DNA of 64,000 bases from Canna indica (GCA_034359265.1 CP136894.1:34750501-34814500), one strand, 5' to 3'; shown: positions 35,496 to 48,161, counted from the first letter of the stretch. Numbers and translations: made by a program. Notes: generated from the sequence alone by a model not told the origin.

Positions 35496-37410
35496 CAAAC
35501 ACACATTATTATAGTCGAGAGAATATTAAAAAATATAAAAACATAAATTTGGTCACTTTTCTCAAACTTAAGTTTTTGAACAGGGGAAAATGTCTAAAAT
35601 GGTCCCTAAATTATTTCAGAATTTTCACATTGGTTCAACAATTTTTTTTCAGCTCAATTGGGTCCCTAAAAATTTGTAATTGTCACTTTGGTCCCTGGTC
35701 GTGACCCTGCCATTAAAATAAACCTATGTAGCTAACGTTTTCATGACATGATATCAGGTTTAGTTGACTTTGCTTACGTGTATCTAAAGGTGCCTATGTT
35801 GCGTGCTTTATCATTTATAAATTAAAATGAGTCCTATTTTTCTCTCTCTTCCTCTTCCATCATTGTCATCTTATTCTTCCACCCGCCTCCTCTTCCTCCT
35901 CCCCGCCTTCGCCCCCACCATCGCCACCTCCGCCCTCATCATGCTCTGACCACAGAGGCGACTCCATCGCCACCGTCTCCTCCTCCCTTCTCGAGGAAGT
36001 GTGCCATGTGGGGCATCAAGCCGCAGGTGACGGCGACGGTGAAAGGAGGACTGCTCGATCTCCTCTCAGTAGTGGAAGGAGGACCGCCCGATCTCAAGTC
36101 CGGATGCCTCACCTATCAAACACACACTATTATAGTAGAGAGAATATTAAAAAATATAAAAAAACATAAATTTGGTCACTTTTCTCAAATTTAAGTTTTT
36201 GAAAAGGGAAAATGTCTAAAATGGTCCCTAAACTATTTCAAAATTCACATTGGTTCAACAAATTTTTTTCGGCTCAATTGGGTTCTTAAAAATTTGTAAT
36301 TGTCTCTTTGGTCCCTGGTCGTGACCCTGCCGTTAAAAATAAACCTACACGGCTAACGTTTGCACGACGTGATATCAAGTTTAGTTGACTTTGCTTACGT
36401 GTATCTAAAGGTGCCTATGTTGCTTGCTTTATCATTTATAAATTAAAATGGGTCCCATTTTTCTCTCTCTTCCTCTTCCATCATTGTCATCATCTTCTTC
36501 CATCCGCCTCCTCTTCCTCCTCCCTGCCCTTGCCCCCACCATCGCCACCATCGCCACCTTCTCCTCCCTGCCTCTGCCTCCGCCCTTGTCGTGCTCTAAC
36601 CACGGAGGCGACCCCATCACCACTGTCTCCTCCTCCCTTCTCGAGGAAGTCTGCCATGTGGGGCATAAAGCCGCAGGTGACGGCGATGGTGAAAGGAGGA
36701 CTGCTCGATCTCCTCTCAGTAGTGGAAGGAGGACCGCTCGATCTCAAGTTCGGATGCCTCACCTATCAAACACACACTATTATAGTAGAGAGAATATTAA
36801 AAAATATAAAAACATAAATTTGGTCACTTTTCTCAAACTTAAGTTTTTGAAAAGGGAAAATGTCTAAAATGGTCCCTAAACTATTTCAAAATTTTCACAT
36901 TGGTTCAACAACTTTTTTTCGGCTCAATTGGGTTCTTAAAAATTTGTAATTGTCTCTTTGGTCCCTGGTCGAGACCCTGCCGTTAAAAATAAACCTGCAT
37001 GGCTAACGTTTTCACGATGTGATATCAGGTTTAGTTGACTTGGTTACGTGTATCTAAAGGTGCCTATGTTGCTTGCTTTATCATTTATAAATTAAAATGG
37101 ATCCCATTTTCTCTCTCTTCCTCTTCCATCATTGTCATCTTCTTCTTCCATCCGCCTCCTCTTCCTTCTCCCTGCCATCACCCCCACCATCGCCACCTTC
37201 TCCTCCCTGCCTTCGCCTCCGCCCTCGTCGTGCTCTAACCACGGAGGCGACCCCATCGCCACCGTCTCCTCCTCCCTGCTTCTCGAGGAAGTGTGCCATG
37301 TGGGGCATCAAGCCGCAGGTGACGGCGACGGTGAAAGGAGGACTGCTCGATCTCCTCTCAGTAGTGGAAGGAGGACAGCCCGACCTCAAGTCCGGATGCC
37401 TCACCTGCTC
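35496..37410. repeat. Three direct copies of a 0.62-0.65-kb unit
   Basis: Copies start at 35496, 36117 and 36767 with CAAACACAC(A)TTATTATAG-like sequence and end CGGATGCCTCACC. Each contains a Mutator-type terminal region (AAAATGTCTAAAATGGTCCC) followed by a GC-rich CCTCTTCC/CACCATCGCC tract. Divergence between copies is modest. The many open frames here on both strands come from the GC-rich tract. Confidence 0.88.
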
Positions 37411-37424
37411 GATCTCCTCAAGGA

Positions 37425-38151
37425 GGACCACTGACATGAGCAAAGAGAAGAACTTGCTATAGCGCTCGTAGTCGGCGACATTGAGGGTGAAGGTTTTCTC
37501 GTCGAGGATGCGGACGAGGAGAACTTGGTAGGTGTGAGCGTCGTAGAGGTTGATCCTGTTAGAAAAACAGATTTGGACCTAACTCCACCCCAAAAGCTAG
37601 CTCATAGGGGGAGGATTGCCCAATATATTTAAAGATCATCTAGACCACAACCTCAACCAATGTGGGACTTTAACACTCTCCTTTCACGCCCAGGATCCAC
37701 ATCTGGAACGTGAAGTTCCGCAGGTGGCCCACAATCAACAATAGGTCTGGCTCTGATACCATGTTAGAAAAGCAGACTTGGACCTAACTCCATCCCAAAA
37801 GCTAGCTCATAGGGGGAGGATTGCCCAATATATTTAAAGGCCATCTAGACCACAACCTCAACCATTCAGTAGGTGATGGACATGAGGATGTAGACCATAA
37901 TGGTGAAGCCGGCTAAGATGTTGAATAGCCCGAAGGGGGGGGGCAGCTATGGGGCTGCCGAGCCAGCTGGTGACCACCGTCCAGTCGATGTCGATGGATC
38001 CCATGCCCATGGATTTCTTCCAGATCAAGCAGACGAAGAAGAGGGAGGAGATGACGGGAAGAAGTAGCTGGGACCATGAATAAAATTTATTCATGTCCAC
38101 CCAAGTATATTTTGTGCTAGCCATGGTCACATGAAAACAAGCAGCAGTCAC
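37425..38151 (-). pseudogene. OPT-family oligopeptide transporter fragment
   Basis: Minus strand from about 38151: MGSIDIDWTVVTSWLGSPIA, then after a one-base frame change FNILAGFTIMVYILMSITY. After the TRIM comes a VRILDEKTFTLNVADYERYS segment. These follow the order of a loop, a transmembrane helix and the next loop of plant OPT proteins (family about 700-750 residues; here about 150). The frame change falls in a run of nine G (37935-37943), so a sequencing error there is possible. The TRIM (37557-37864) splits the sequence just after the helix. It lies within the Pack-MULE-like element and is probably a captured piece. Confidence 0.6.
37557..37864 (-). mobile_element. TRIM inserted in the OPT fragment
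   Basis: Direct repeats 37557-37675 (TGTTAGAAAAACAG to TTTAACA) and 37762-37864 (same start, end lost). GCTCTGATACCA (37750-37761), the complement of an initiator tRNA-Met primer site, touches the second repeat. Same family as the TRIM at 16725. Confidence 0.8.
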
Positions 38152-38460
38152 GGGCTCTCTTATCCCCTTACTGTTACTTCACGTACCCATTTCCCACCTC
38201 CACCAAACTAAGCAAGTAAGCTCATTGGTTAAAACATTAGGGCCCACGGTGGATCTCACTCAATCCTCCAATAACATTGCCCCACTAGTACAAGTAGAAG
38301 TACTATTTGCTTCGCTAATACCCAGCTCACGGGAGCAACATCTATTTCTATCTTCTCCATCACTGACTGCAATTCAATTCTCCTCCGGTCTTACTTCAGT
38401 AGAAAATGAGTCTTCTTCTTCCACTTCTCCTCTCAATGTCCATCTGCAGTGGGATCTGGT

Positions 38461-38670
38461 TGACAAAACATGGAGACAAACTGTAACTCATGCCGTTCTT
38501 CAGGAAGAGGGACTACTCTTTGGATTTGGTTGACAAAACATGGAGACGAATTGGAACTCATGCCGTTCTTCAGGAAGAGGGACTACTCTCTGGATCTGGT
38601 TAACAAAACATGGAGACGAACTGGAACTCATGCCGTTGTTCAAGAAGAGGGACTACTCTACTGGCAATGA
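38461..38670. repeat. 70-bp triplication
   Basis: TGACAAAACATGGAGAC recurs at 38461, 38531 and 38601 (TAAC in the last) with GAAGAGGGACTACTCT between. No gene is supported. Confidence 0.85.
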
Positions 38671-39178
38671 CACGAATTACAACTACTATGGGATTGCCAT
38701 GCAACGATGATGTCACCTCTATCTTGCAAGATCCACCTATAAAATTGGAGGCGGTGGCGACAGAGGAGGAGGCGACAGCTGCGGCGGCGGAGGAGGAGAC
38801 GGCGATGGCGGAAGAGGAGGAGGAGGAGGCGATGACGGTGGAGGAGCATGAGGAGACGACAATGGCGGCGGGAGCAGAGAGAGAGAAGGAAGGGGGAAGA
38901 AGAAGATGGCAGTTGTGGGAGGGAGAAAGAGAAAAAAAGGACTTCATTTTAATTTATAAATTATAAAATTAGTCACATAAACAAAGTCAATTAAATTCGA
39001 TGTCACGTTGTAAAAACATTAGCCACGTAATTTTTTTTTTAACGGCAATGTCATGACTAGGGACCAAAGTGACAATTACAAATCTTAGGGACCCGATTGA
39101 GCTAAAAAAATATATGAAACCAATGTGAAAATTCTAAAATAGTTTAGTGACATTTTTAGATCTTTTTCCTTTTGAAAA

Positions 39179-39552
39179 AGAATTCATTCAGGACCGTTTG
39201 GTTTACAAGCAACCAAGTTGCAACATTTACATGGTAATCTATGTTTGGTTACCTCAATTAACATAATTATAAGATTTAGAGTTTGCAGCATGCAAATACA
39301 AGCTGTAAAATTGGATGCAAGCCCAAAAGGCTGCAAGCCCAGTTTACAGGCTGAAATTAACCCTGCTGTCGACTCTCTTGACTTCGCTCTCCCCGACTCC
39401 CGCTACCGACTTATCTTCACTTCTTCGGGACTCTCCGCCCGACTCCCCCGAGTCCGCCCCCCCCCCCACCTCTTCCCAACTTCTTCTTCTCCTCTCTTTG
39501 TCTTCATTGTTTCACCCTCCACTAGACTCCCAGTACCCAACTTCGCTACTGT
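39179..39552. other. Flank of the third Copia
   Basis: Starts GGACCGTTTGGTTTAC, like the end of a MITE whose partner end I cannot find. It is followed by a C/T-rich tract with a poly-C run. No gene supported. Confidence 0.45.
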
Positions 39553-39833
39553 TGTTGAAGTGTTGACCAGATGATGAAGGGATATTTTTCAACTTACTGA
39601 AATTGATAGCGTAGAATAAGAGCTTTTACTATAAAGGCCATGTGTTGTAAATAAAACTTGGTGCAATACAAGGTTATTTGAGTCTTTTACTTTCCTTAAA
39701 TAAGGTGCATATAAATAATCGCAAAAGCTGTACTGTGTTTTGACTTTTCCTTCTCTCCTTTTCTTGAATAAAGAAAGAGTTACCAGTGTTCTACGCATCT
39801 CCTTTTCGCCCATGTTTCATCTTATTTTGTTCA
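39553..39833 (+). repeat. 5' LTR of the third Copia
   Basis: 281 bp, TGTTGAAG to TTGTTCA, contains TGAATAAAGAAAGAG, a likely polyadenylation region. Nearly identical to 52621-52900. Confidence 0.9.
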
Positions 39834-39835
39834 GA

Positions 39836-39847
39836 TGGTATCAGAGC
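39836..39847 (+). other. Primer-binding site of the third Copia
   Basis: TGGTATCAGAGC, complementary to initiator tRNA-Met, two bases after the 5' LTR. Confidence 0.9.
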
Positions 39848-39923
39848 AGTAATCGATCAAGAATGCATAGGCGATTTGAAAGGGAAACATAGATCTGTAG
39901 ATTTGAGATTCGATCTTCATCAT

Positions 39924-42380
39924 ATGGCGAGGAACAGACGTAACTCAGCATCCCGATCGCAAATCAGTGAATCTGGAAGCAGTAATGAAGGGGATCTACT
40001 TCGGAGGTTAGTGAAATCGCGGATAATCCTTTCTTATTACTTGGAAATGATAATCCTGGGATGGCGTTAGTATCTGCACAATTAACCGGGCATGGAAATT
40101 ACATGCCCCGGAAAGAATCGATGTTGATAGCCTTATCAGCGAAAAACAAGGTCAAGTTTATTGATGGCTAGATCAAAAGCCCTGAAGAAACGTCTCCCAG
40201 ATACTGAATTTGGAAAAGATGCAATGACATGGTAAGATCTTGGATCTTACGGTCAATTTCATCCACACTGAGTCCGAGCGTGATATGCGCGAAGACTGCG
40301 AGGAAGATGTGGGCAGATTTGGAGAGCCGCTTCGGAAAGAGCAGTGAACCCCGAATATTTGAGATACAGACATAGATTTGCACCACTCGTCAAAACAATT
40401 TGAAGATTGCAGAATATTATACAAAATTGAAGAGCTTATGGGACGAGTTAGATGCAATTGATTCAAATTCATTCTTTGACTGTCAAATTGGAAGAGATAA
40501 CATGGAGAAAACTCGTTTAAGACAATTTCTGATGGGGTTGAATGAGAGTTATACAAGCATTAGAGGACATCTCTTACTGATGAAGCCATTACCTGAAATA
40601 AATCAGGCCTACTCAATGCCAGAGCAGGAAGAATCTCAGAGGACTGTTGGTATGAATACTAGTCCTAGTTATGAGATTGTAGCTTTGAACAACTCATTCA
40701 ATGACAATGGGAAATATCAAAAGCAGAATTTTCCCAATGACAATGAAAATTATTAGAAATTTGGCAAAAACAGAAACTATGCAAGCTCTAGAAAATACTG
40801 TGATCATTGCCAAAGGCCCGATCATACCCGGGAAAATTATTATATAATTCATGGCTTTTCACCTGGCCACAAGCTATACAAGGGCGAGCAGAAGATGGGG
40901 GAACAACATAGTAATGAAAAACAAGCAAATAATGCACAGCTTGACAACTGAGGAAGTTAATGAAGAAACCAATTCTGGAAGTGGAACCTCTCCTCTCGCA
41001 AAACTGATGGTACACATGGAGGTTTCACTGAAGAACAATTCAAAACTTTACTCAGCATCTTCAACAGCAAGCAAACAGGGAACCATATGGTCAACATGGC
41101 AGGTAACTTTACTTGTTCAACTATTCATAATTTATCTATGAAATGGATACTAGACAGTGGCGCCACAGACCATATAGCCTCCCAACATATACCCCTTGAT
41201 AACATTACCCACCCAACCCATAACAGCAAAATATCTCTACCAAATGGAACCACCACATTAGTTTCAGCCATAGGAACAACCTATATCAGAAGACCTACAA
41301 CTTCCTAACACTTTATCAGTACCATCATTTCAGTTCAATTTAATCTCTGTTAGCAAACTTACCAAAGAATTGAACTGTTCCATTACTTTTACCCCAAACA
41401 ATTTCATTATCCGGGACCTTGCCTCGAAGAAGATTCTTGGGAATGGTAAGGAGGAAAATGGGTTATATCTGTTGAGTGGAGCTTTACCAATTGTCAGTCA
41501 CAAGCCATTACTTCCGCAAGCATTATCTGTCACCTTAGATTCATCAACTTTTTGGCATTTAGGATTAGGTCATGTCTTTTGGTAGAATGAAATTGTTGTT
41601 AGGAAAGATACCCGAGTTGAATAAAGTTTCTCAACTTTTTTGCAATGTATGTCCTTTGGCTAAACATTGTAAGCAACAATTTCTTAGAAGTTTAAATAAA
41701 TCTTTGAGTGCTTTTGACATTGTTCATTGTGATGTGTGGGGACCACACAAGGTCCAAACTTATGATGGATGCTCCTAAATTTTGACATTAGTGGATGACC
41801 ATACCAGATCATGTTGGACATATCTCTTCTCATTCAAAAGCCAAGTACCCAATCTTCTTATTAAATTCATTAGACTCATCCAAACCCAATTCTCAAAAAC
41901 CATCAAAATCCTTAGAAGTGATAATGGAGGAGAGTTCTTTAGTTCTACACTAAATACCTTTCTAGAAGAACAAGGGATCATACACCAAAGCTCGTGCATT
42001 GAGACACCCTAACAAAATGCCATTATGGAGAGAAAACATAGACATCTCTTAGAGGTTGCTAGAAGTTTAAAATTTCAGTCACAATTACCCTTGAAGTTTT
42101 GGGGTGATTGTATCATGACAACCACTTACCTAATAAATAGATTGCCAAGTCCACTTTTAGACAATCAAAGTCCATACAAACTGTTATACAAGTGTGAGTC
42201 TAACCTGTCACATTTAAAGTCATTTGGATGCATCTGTTATACCAGTACCTTGAAACAAGGAAGAAGAAAGTTTGACCCAAGAGCTCAGGAGTGTGTTTTT
42301 CTAGGTTATCCCTATGGTAAGAAAGGCTATAAGGTGTATGATTTAAAGAGCCACTCCATACACATATTCAGAGATATCAT
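39924..42380 (+). pseudogene. Third Copia gag-protease-integrase (first part)
   Basis: The gag start MARNRRNSASRSQ lies at about 39924. It changes frame near 40030 and continues with a UBN2-type segment (KLKSLWDELDAI). The zinc knuckle at about 40797 reads CDHCQRPDHTRENY, with its last Cys replaced. The protease motif DSGATDH is at 41153-41173. Integrase follows: an upstream zinc segment (CNVCPLAKHCKQQF), VDDHTRS, SDNGGEF (about 41916) and a MERKHRHLL segment with the third acidic residue. Stops lie at 41776-41778 and 42010-42012. The integrase is cut by CACTA D at 42380, and its frame resumes at 49156. Confidence 0.8.
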
Positions 42381-42399
42381 CACTACTAGGAAAATGGGC

Positions 42400-42780
42400 A
42401 TCAGCAATGGCTGATGCCGTTGCTGAGCCGTTGCTGAAGAGCATCAGCAACGGCCGAGCCGTTGCTGAAGAGCATCAGCAACGGCCGAGCCGTTGCAATA
42501 GAGCCGTGACAGAAACTCGCGTTGCTGATAACTTAGCGACAGATCAGCAACGACCGCTCAGGCCGTCGCTAACAATATTATCAGCAACGGTGTTGCCACG
42601 GACACGGAGCCGTTGCTGATAACATTAATAGCAACGGCCGGTGAGTCCGTAGCAAAGTCGTTAGTAAAAGCCCGTCGCTAAGCCGTTGCTGTAGGTCATC
42701 AGCAACAGCTTTCGATACACTTTTAGCAACGGCTTTCCCACGGACGGCCGTGGGAAAGCCGTTGTTGATGATGTGATCCT
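42400..42780. promoter_or_regulatory. CACTA D subterminal repeats, TNPA-gene side
   Basis: More than ten copies of CAGCAACGGC or its complement GCCGTTGCTG, in both orientations and with some variants. In En/Spm such repeats are bound by the TNPA-type protein; binding here is inferred. Confidence 0.75.
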
Positions 42781-43045
42781 GGTTACGAAAAAATTTAAAA
42801 TTTAAAATTTCCATTGATACGTTGATACATTATCTGATACATAACTCACACACTCATACACTCATACACACATTCATTCACACATCACAAACACACCAAG
42901 ATATACATCAAAACAATTATATTTATATTGATAATTATCCACGATAGTATAAAAACAATTCAAATGCAAAATTGAAGTATCAATATCCAAACAAAATAAG
43001 TTAAACAAGTTAAATATCTCAGTAACAAAGTCAATATAAAAAATC

Positions 43046-44583
43046 TCACGATAACGATGGAGGATGGCCTGGATCATATGGCGGGGTCTACAGTGCTTGA
43101 GTGTACACCGGCGTGGACTGACTCGAGGACGATGGATTAGATGATGCCGAAGAGATGCCTGCTTCGGGATGACCTGACATGTTGCATAGCATAGCTTGTA
43201 TATCCGCCATCATCTGACTCTGACGCTCCATCAACTCAGTCTGACGCGCAACCAAGTCCTCTAGAGTCCTTATTCTGCTACTATGATCATAATTGGATCT
43301 AGAGGTGGACGACCGCTCACCAACGACCGGAGGGGTCGGTGCCCCAAGTGGCCCTAGCACGGCTCGCGCATGACCACTATCTGTGAAGCCATATACGCGG
43401 CCATGGTTCCAGCCACCTGCGGCCTCGACCCACGATGCTGCGTCAAAGTCCTCAGGGGTACCCCCGCGCTACACCACCGTCTGGCTGTAGGTCTCCTACT
43501 CGAGTTTGATTTTTTGTTTAATATTTATCATAAAACTTAAATTATAAATATATAATGAATAATTTAAATAAATATATAATTACCATAATGTATGCAGCGC
43601 GGTTGTGGATGTACTCCCCCGTCCCATGTGCTCGACGGTGAGTCCGCTCAAACACCGCCATCGGGGAGGGTCGCTGGACAGTCCCATCATCCGACACCGT
43701 CGTCTCCATTTACAAAACAAATACATTAATTAGTACACATAGTAACAAATAAAATATATAATTAAAAGATATACTTACCATACGGTTCGCGTGCACTGCA
43801 AATGCAACAGAGCCGTCGGTGTGACGTGCTGCTCCCCACGACATGCGATTTCTAGCCGCATTCCGAGAAACCTCCTGCCATCGATCCGTCGACCATATTC
43901 CCACGAGCTAGTCCCATATATCCGGAGTAATCCAACCGGGGCCGTATCCCCGAGTCTCCGCGATGTTAGTGGTCCCAGCTCGGGCCATCGCTTGGGACCG
44001 AGCCTGCCCCAGCTGCCCGTTGTACCTTGCCCGGAAAATAGCCTCCCAGGCAGCGTAAATGAAGGGCCTTTGGTCCTCAGCCCATGTATAGCGAGCCTGC
44101 AAAAATAATAATATCAGTACCTTGTCCCACGAGCATGCATGTAAAAATAATAATAATACATGCCTCAAACTCGCGCCATAACATGTCGACGTGCTCGCTA
44201 GGCACGTGAGACCACGTAGGCCATGCCCCGTGCATGTATCGTCGAATAGTAGAAGAAATGCTCCTCGGCACTTCTTCTTGCTCGAACCTGCACAACAAAA
44301 ACAAATTTTAATATTATATTATGATATAATGAATTTGTAATGATTCATAATTCATGATATATTATCGCTCCCCAATCACGCTAATCAATCAACGTGACTC
44401 TGTGGCTGGTGGAGGCAGCCACCTGTTCGGCCCGCGTGGCCGCCTGCGTCTGGATGTACTAGCCTCGGCAGTATCATCGGCATGAGGATCAACAACAGGA
44501 GGATCAGCAGCATGAGTAAGTGCTGGAGTCTCACCGATCGGAGACTCCGAAGCTCTCTTGCGTCGATAACCACGACCAGACAT
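43046..44583 (-). pseudogene. CACTA second gene (TNPA-like), copy D
   Basis: Same five-exon structure as copy B, starting MSGRGYRRKRASES at 44583. Two differences damage it. The first intron's donor reads AT where B has GT (GGAGCG then ATAATA, near 44365). A TAG in the last exon (at about 43088-43090) also removes the final dozen residues, and another TAG-type change interrupts the third exon near 43909. The second intron again has a GC donor. The role inferred from the family is subterminal-repeat binding. Confidence 0.65.
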
Positions 44584-44658
44584 ATCTGTCGAACAGACAT
44601 ATAATCAGATTATTGTATAAATAGTAGAGATATATTTAATAAAATATATATTTTACAA

Positions 44659-47600
44659 TTATTCCTCATCATCTGAATAATAGTCTTCGAATTCTTCCTC
44701 TTCTTCCTCTTCTTCATCTCCAGCTTCGTCAATTTCATGATCATCATCATCAGCATATTCAACTTCTAATTGAATTGACGTTGTGTCTGCTTCCTCGAGT
44801 ATTGGAATAATACGATCTACAGCAGGAGGATCATCTTCTTGATAGAAACCATGTGTCATATCAGGTATCAACTCATTTTCTCCTACTATCGGATCAATTT
44901 TTCCTCTACCTTTTGTCTTACAGACTACACGCCAATCCACTCCATCTTTATTTCGAGTCGGATACTTCGCGTAATATACTTGTTCGGCTTGTGATGCCAA
45001 TATAAAAGGCCCATTTGCTGCCAATTTCGATTTGTAATTAACCTCAACAAGTTTGTATTTTGGATGAACTTTCATGCCCCTTTCTGTTGTATCGAACCAA
45101 TGACATCTAAATAGGATCACTGATTTTAAGCCGAAGTAGTGCAACTCTATCACTTCTTCCACCAGTCCATAAAAATCCATATCACATTCAACATAGGTTG
45201 TCCCTTTCACGCAGACCCCAGCATTCATCGTCTTCTTTGTAAATGAATATTCAACCATGTGAAATTTATACCCGTTAACAAAATATCCGCTATAGCACGA
45301 CACAAGTCGCGACGGTCCACTAACAAACTCAAATATTCTTTCATCTATTTCAGCTCTGTGATCTTTGCTGTAAGTCTGAATCCAAGTAGGGAAATCATGA
45401 TTCCGTAATCTCTCCAATTCTTGATCGTTGTGAATAGAGTATTTTTGCACCATCTCAATGTCAAATATTTCAATGAATTGTTCAATCTCTGGACAATTGA
45501 GTAATATATACAAGTGTGTCAAATGATACTCTTCCTCGCTTAAGTATCGAGATGGACGAGAACCAAAAGCACGACCAGAGTGACAAAATATATTTAAACG
45601 TCCATCTGAATGTCGAACACCCCCGTCGTCGTTACGTGGAAGACGATCAAATCTTGTCTGTACTGTCGATTCAAAGTAAAATGAGCAGAATGTTGAAATT
45701 TCTTGGATGATATACGATTCAAATATTGATCCTTCAACAGCTGCGATGTTCTTTACTTTTTTCTTCAGACGATTCATGTATCTTTCAAATAAGTACATCC
45801 ACCGATATTGAACGGGGCCACCAACTCGTGCCTCGTATGCCAAGTGTATCGGTAGATGCTCCATCGAGTCAAAAAATGCAGGAGGGAAAAACTGCTCCAG
45901 CTTGCATATGATTTCAACAATATTATTTTCAAGTGTTGACATATCTTCGACTCGAAGGACATTTGCACAGATGTTTCTAAAAAACATACTTAATTCAGTC
46001 AACGGACCCCAAATATTATCAGGTAGAAGATCTCGAAATGCGATCGGAAGTAATCTCTGCATGAATACATGACAATCATGGCTCTTCATCCCTGATATTT
46101 TGCAATCATCGACGTTCACACATCGAGATAAGTTTGAAGCATATCCATCGGGTAATCTGAGTTCTTTTACCCATTAACAAACATCTTTGATCTTTTGTTT
46201 ATTTAACACATATGGGGCCTTCGGTTTCAGATATCGTCCGTTGACCTCTTGTAACTCCAACTCTGGTCTTTTACAAAGTATTTTCATATCATGTCGGGCT
46301 TTGACATTATCTTTTGTTTTTCCGGAAATATCCATCAAAGTGTTGAAAATATTATCAAACATATTTTTTTCAATGTGCATGACATCTAAATTATGTCGAA
46401 TCAATAATGAACTCCAATAGGGCAATTCCCAAAAGATACTTTTTTTCACCCAGTTATGTGTTTGGCCAAAACCTGACACTCTTTCATTGCGACCAAATAC
46501 TATATCTGGAAGTGCTGAAACACGTGCTAATATTTGTTCACCAGACAACATCGGTGGTGGCCCATCTCTTTCGACTCTGCCCTTAGTAAATTTATTACGA
46601 TTCCTTCGATACTGATGATTAACCCGTAGGAATCGACGATGACAATCAAAGAATGAGATTTTTCGTCCATTCTGAAGACTGATTGATTTAGAGTGTTTCA
46701 TACAATACGGACAAGAGAGTCGGCCGTGAGTGCTCCAACCCGACAACATGCCGTACGCCGGGAAATCATTGATTGTCCACAAGACCGCGACTTTTAAATT
46801 GAAGTTTTGCTTCCGATGACAATCAAAAGTGACAGCTCCCTCAGTCCACAATGTTTTCAATTCATCTATCAAGGGTCTGAGAAATATGTCAATTTCTTTT
46901 CGCGGACCCTTAGGACCCGGAATAATCATCGAAAGATAAATAAATTCATCTTTCATGCACATTGACGGTGGCAAATTATAAACTGTCAGCAGCACTGGCC
47001 AAACTGAATAAGGAGTTGCAGAATGTCCAAACGGATTAAAACCATATGTGCACAATCCCAATCTGATATTTCTAGTATCCCTAGCAAATGAAGGATAACA
47101 TGTATCCAAATGTTTCCATGCTTCACTGTCAGATGGATGAGTCATTACTGTATCATCACGACTTCATGCATGCCAACTCATGTAGGGGGCTGTCTTTTCC
47201 GACATGAATAATCTTTGAAGTCTCGGTGTTAGTGGAAAATACCGAAGCACCTTAAACGAGATATTTTTTTTCTGTCGAACCGATTTCTAAGAGCTGTGTC
47301 ATTGCTGAAAACCTAGTGTATTTAGGACAATTCTCATACAAAGGTTCATCGGCAGCTTTCAACATCTCGTAAAATTCTGCAGCTTCTTTATTCGGTAATT
47401 CAATCTCTACCGCAGTTTGTACTTTTGTGATATCAACCGCTGTAGTATCTGGTGGGACTGATGTCTGAAGAACTGGCCGATCAACATTATCATTCAGGTG
47501 GAATTGACCCCCAAGACTATCAAGTATCATAGTTCTATAGGGATTACATTGACTGGATGAAGAAGCACCAGCAGAGGAAGATTCACCATATGTCTGAACG

Positions 47601-47905
47601 ACAGGATTGCTCGACGTCCCGACTTCGCGTGACTCCCCGTGACAAGTCCATAGAAAATATCTTGGTGCAAATCCTTTGGTATATAGATGCAGAGTGACAG
47701 TCTCCCGATCCAAAAATCGTCCATTTGAACTAATGCGACACGGACATCGGATTTGATCACCCATGCTAACGAAATTCCGATTCGAATAGGCGAAATTTAG
47801 GAAGTACGTTACGCCTAATCGAAACTCATTCGTTAAAGCTCCACGATCAAGACGTCGGTACATCCAACTTCGATCAGCCGACATGATTCTGTCAATCAAT
47901 AACAA
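44659..47905 (-). pseudogene. CACTA (TNP2-like) transposase, three lesions
   Basis: Start near 47881-47905. Domains in order: transposase-associated domain (DRSWMYRRL, then IRCPCRISSNG); Transposase_21 core (47145-46174: THPSDSEAWKHLD, VLWTINDFPAYGMLSGWS, CPYCM); DUF4218 (about 46100-45600: MKSHDCHVFMQRLLPIAFRD, then FFPPAFFDSMEHL); DUF4216 (about 45200-44900); and an acidic C-terminal tail ending at 44659. Lesions: a frameshift at about 47255, TGA at 47164-47166 and TAA at 46174-46176. The last 486 codons are fully open. It would cut at the CACTA termini, but as read it is not functional unless the lesions are spliced out. Confidence 0.85.
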
Positions 47906-47946
47906 TTTCTTTGGTTAATGTCTTTAGGTGAGATTGTCCTATTCCA

Positions 47947-48161
47947 TTCGGGATTTATGTTATTCGTACTGCACTTACGTTTTTATTTTATCTGTTAACT
48001 AATTATTCTAAATTTTGGCAGCATCTCCCTACAGTTCTCCGAATACGCATATCATCTGGGCGTGTATCGGAGAACAAGAGAGATGTTGCCGAAATTTAGA
48101 ATAATTAGTTAACAGTTAAAATAAAAACATAAGTGCAGTACAAATAACTATATTCCCAAAT
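47947..48161. other. Long hairpin upstream of the CACTA D transposase
   Basis: The left arm (about 47947-48051) and right arm (about 48059-48161) are inverted copies of roughly 100 bp, with matching blocks TAACTAATTATTCTAAATTT, GTACTGCACTTA and GTTCTCCGAATACGC (variant on the right), and a loop of under 10 bases. A second smaller hairpin (48187-48233) follows. They sit in the 5' untranslated or promoter region of the transposase gene. Confidence 0.85.

Larger units (their letters stand above)
36854..39169. mobile_element. Pack-MULE-like element with long TIRs and captured gene pieces
   Basis: The left terminal region (GGGAAAATGTCTAAAATGG from 36854) recurs inverted at the right end (39169 leftwards, GGAAAAAGATCTAAAAATG), with several hundred bp of inverted similarity. 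A 9-bp direct repeat TTTTGAAAA borders it (36845-36853 and 39170-39178), the size expected for Mutator-like elements, although it is A/T-rich. The interior holds a minus-strand OPT transporter fragment rather than a transposase, so it fits a Pack-MULE. Two more copies of the left terminus upstream came from tandem duplication. Confidence 0.65.

Noticed and set aside
36432..37462. Open frames with Pro/Ser/His-rich products
   Set aside because: They fall in the triplicated GC-rich segment of the Mutator terminus and change frame between copies, so they are not conserved as proteins.
39836..39847. tRNA gene, suggested by tRNA-Met-like TGGTATCAGAGC sequences here and at 16931, 31814, 37750 and 61231
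   Set aside because: Only the 12-base primer-binding site is present, next to LTR borders; there is no cloverleaf.
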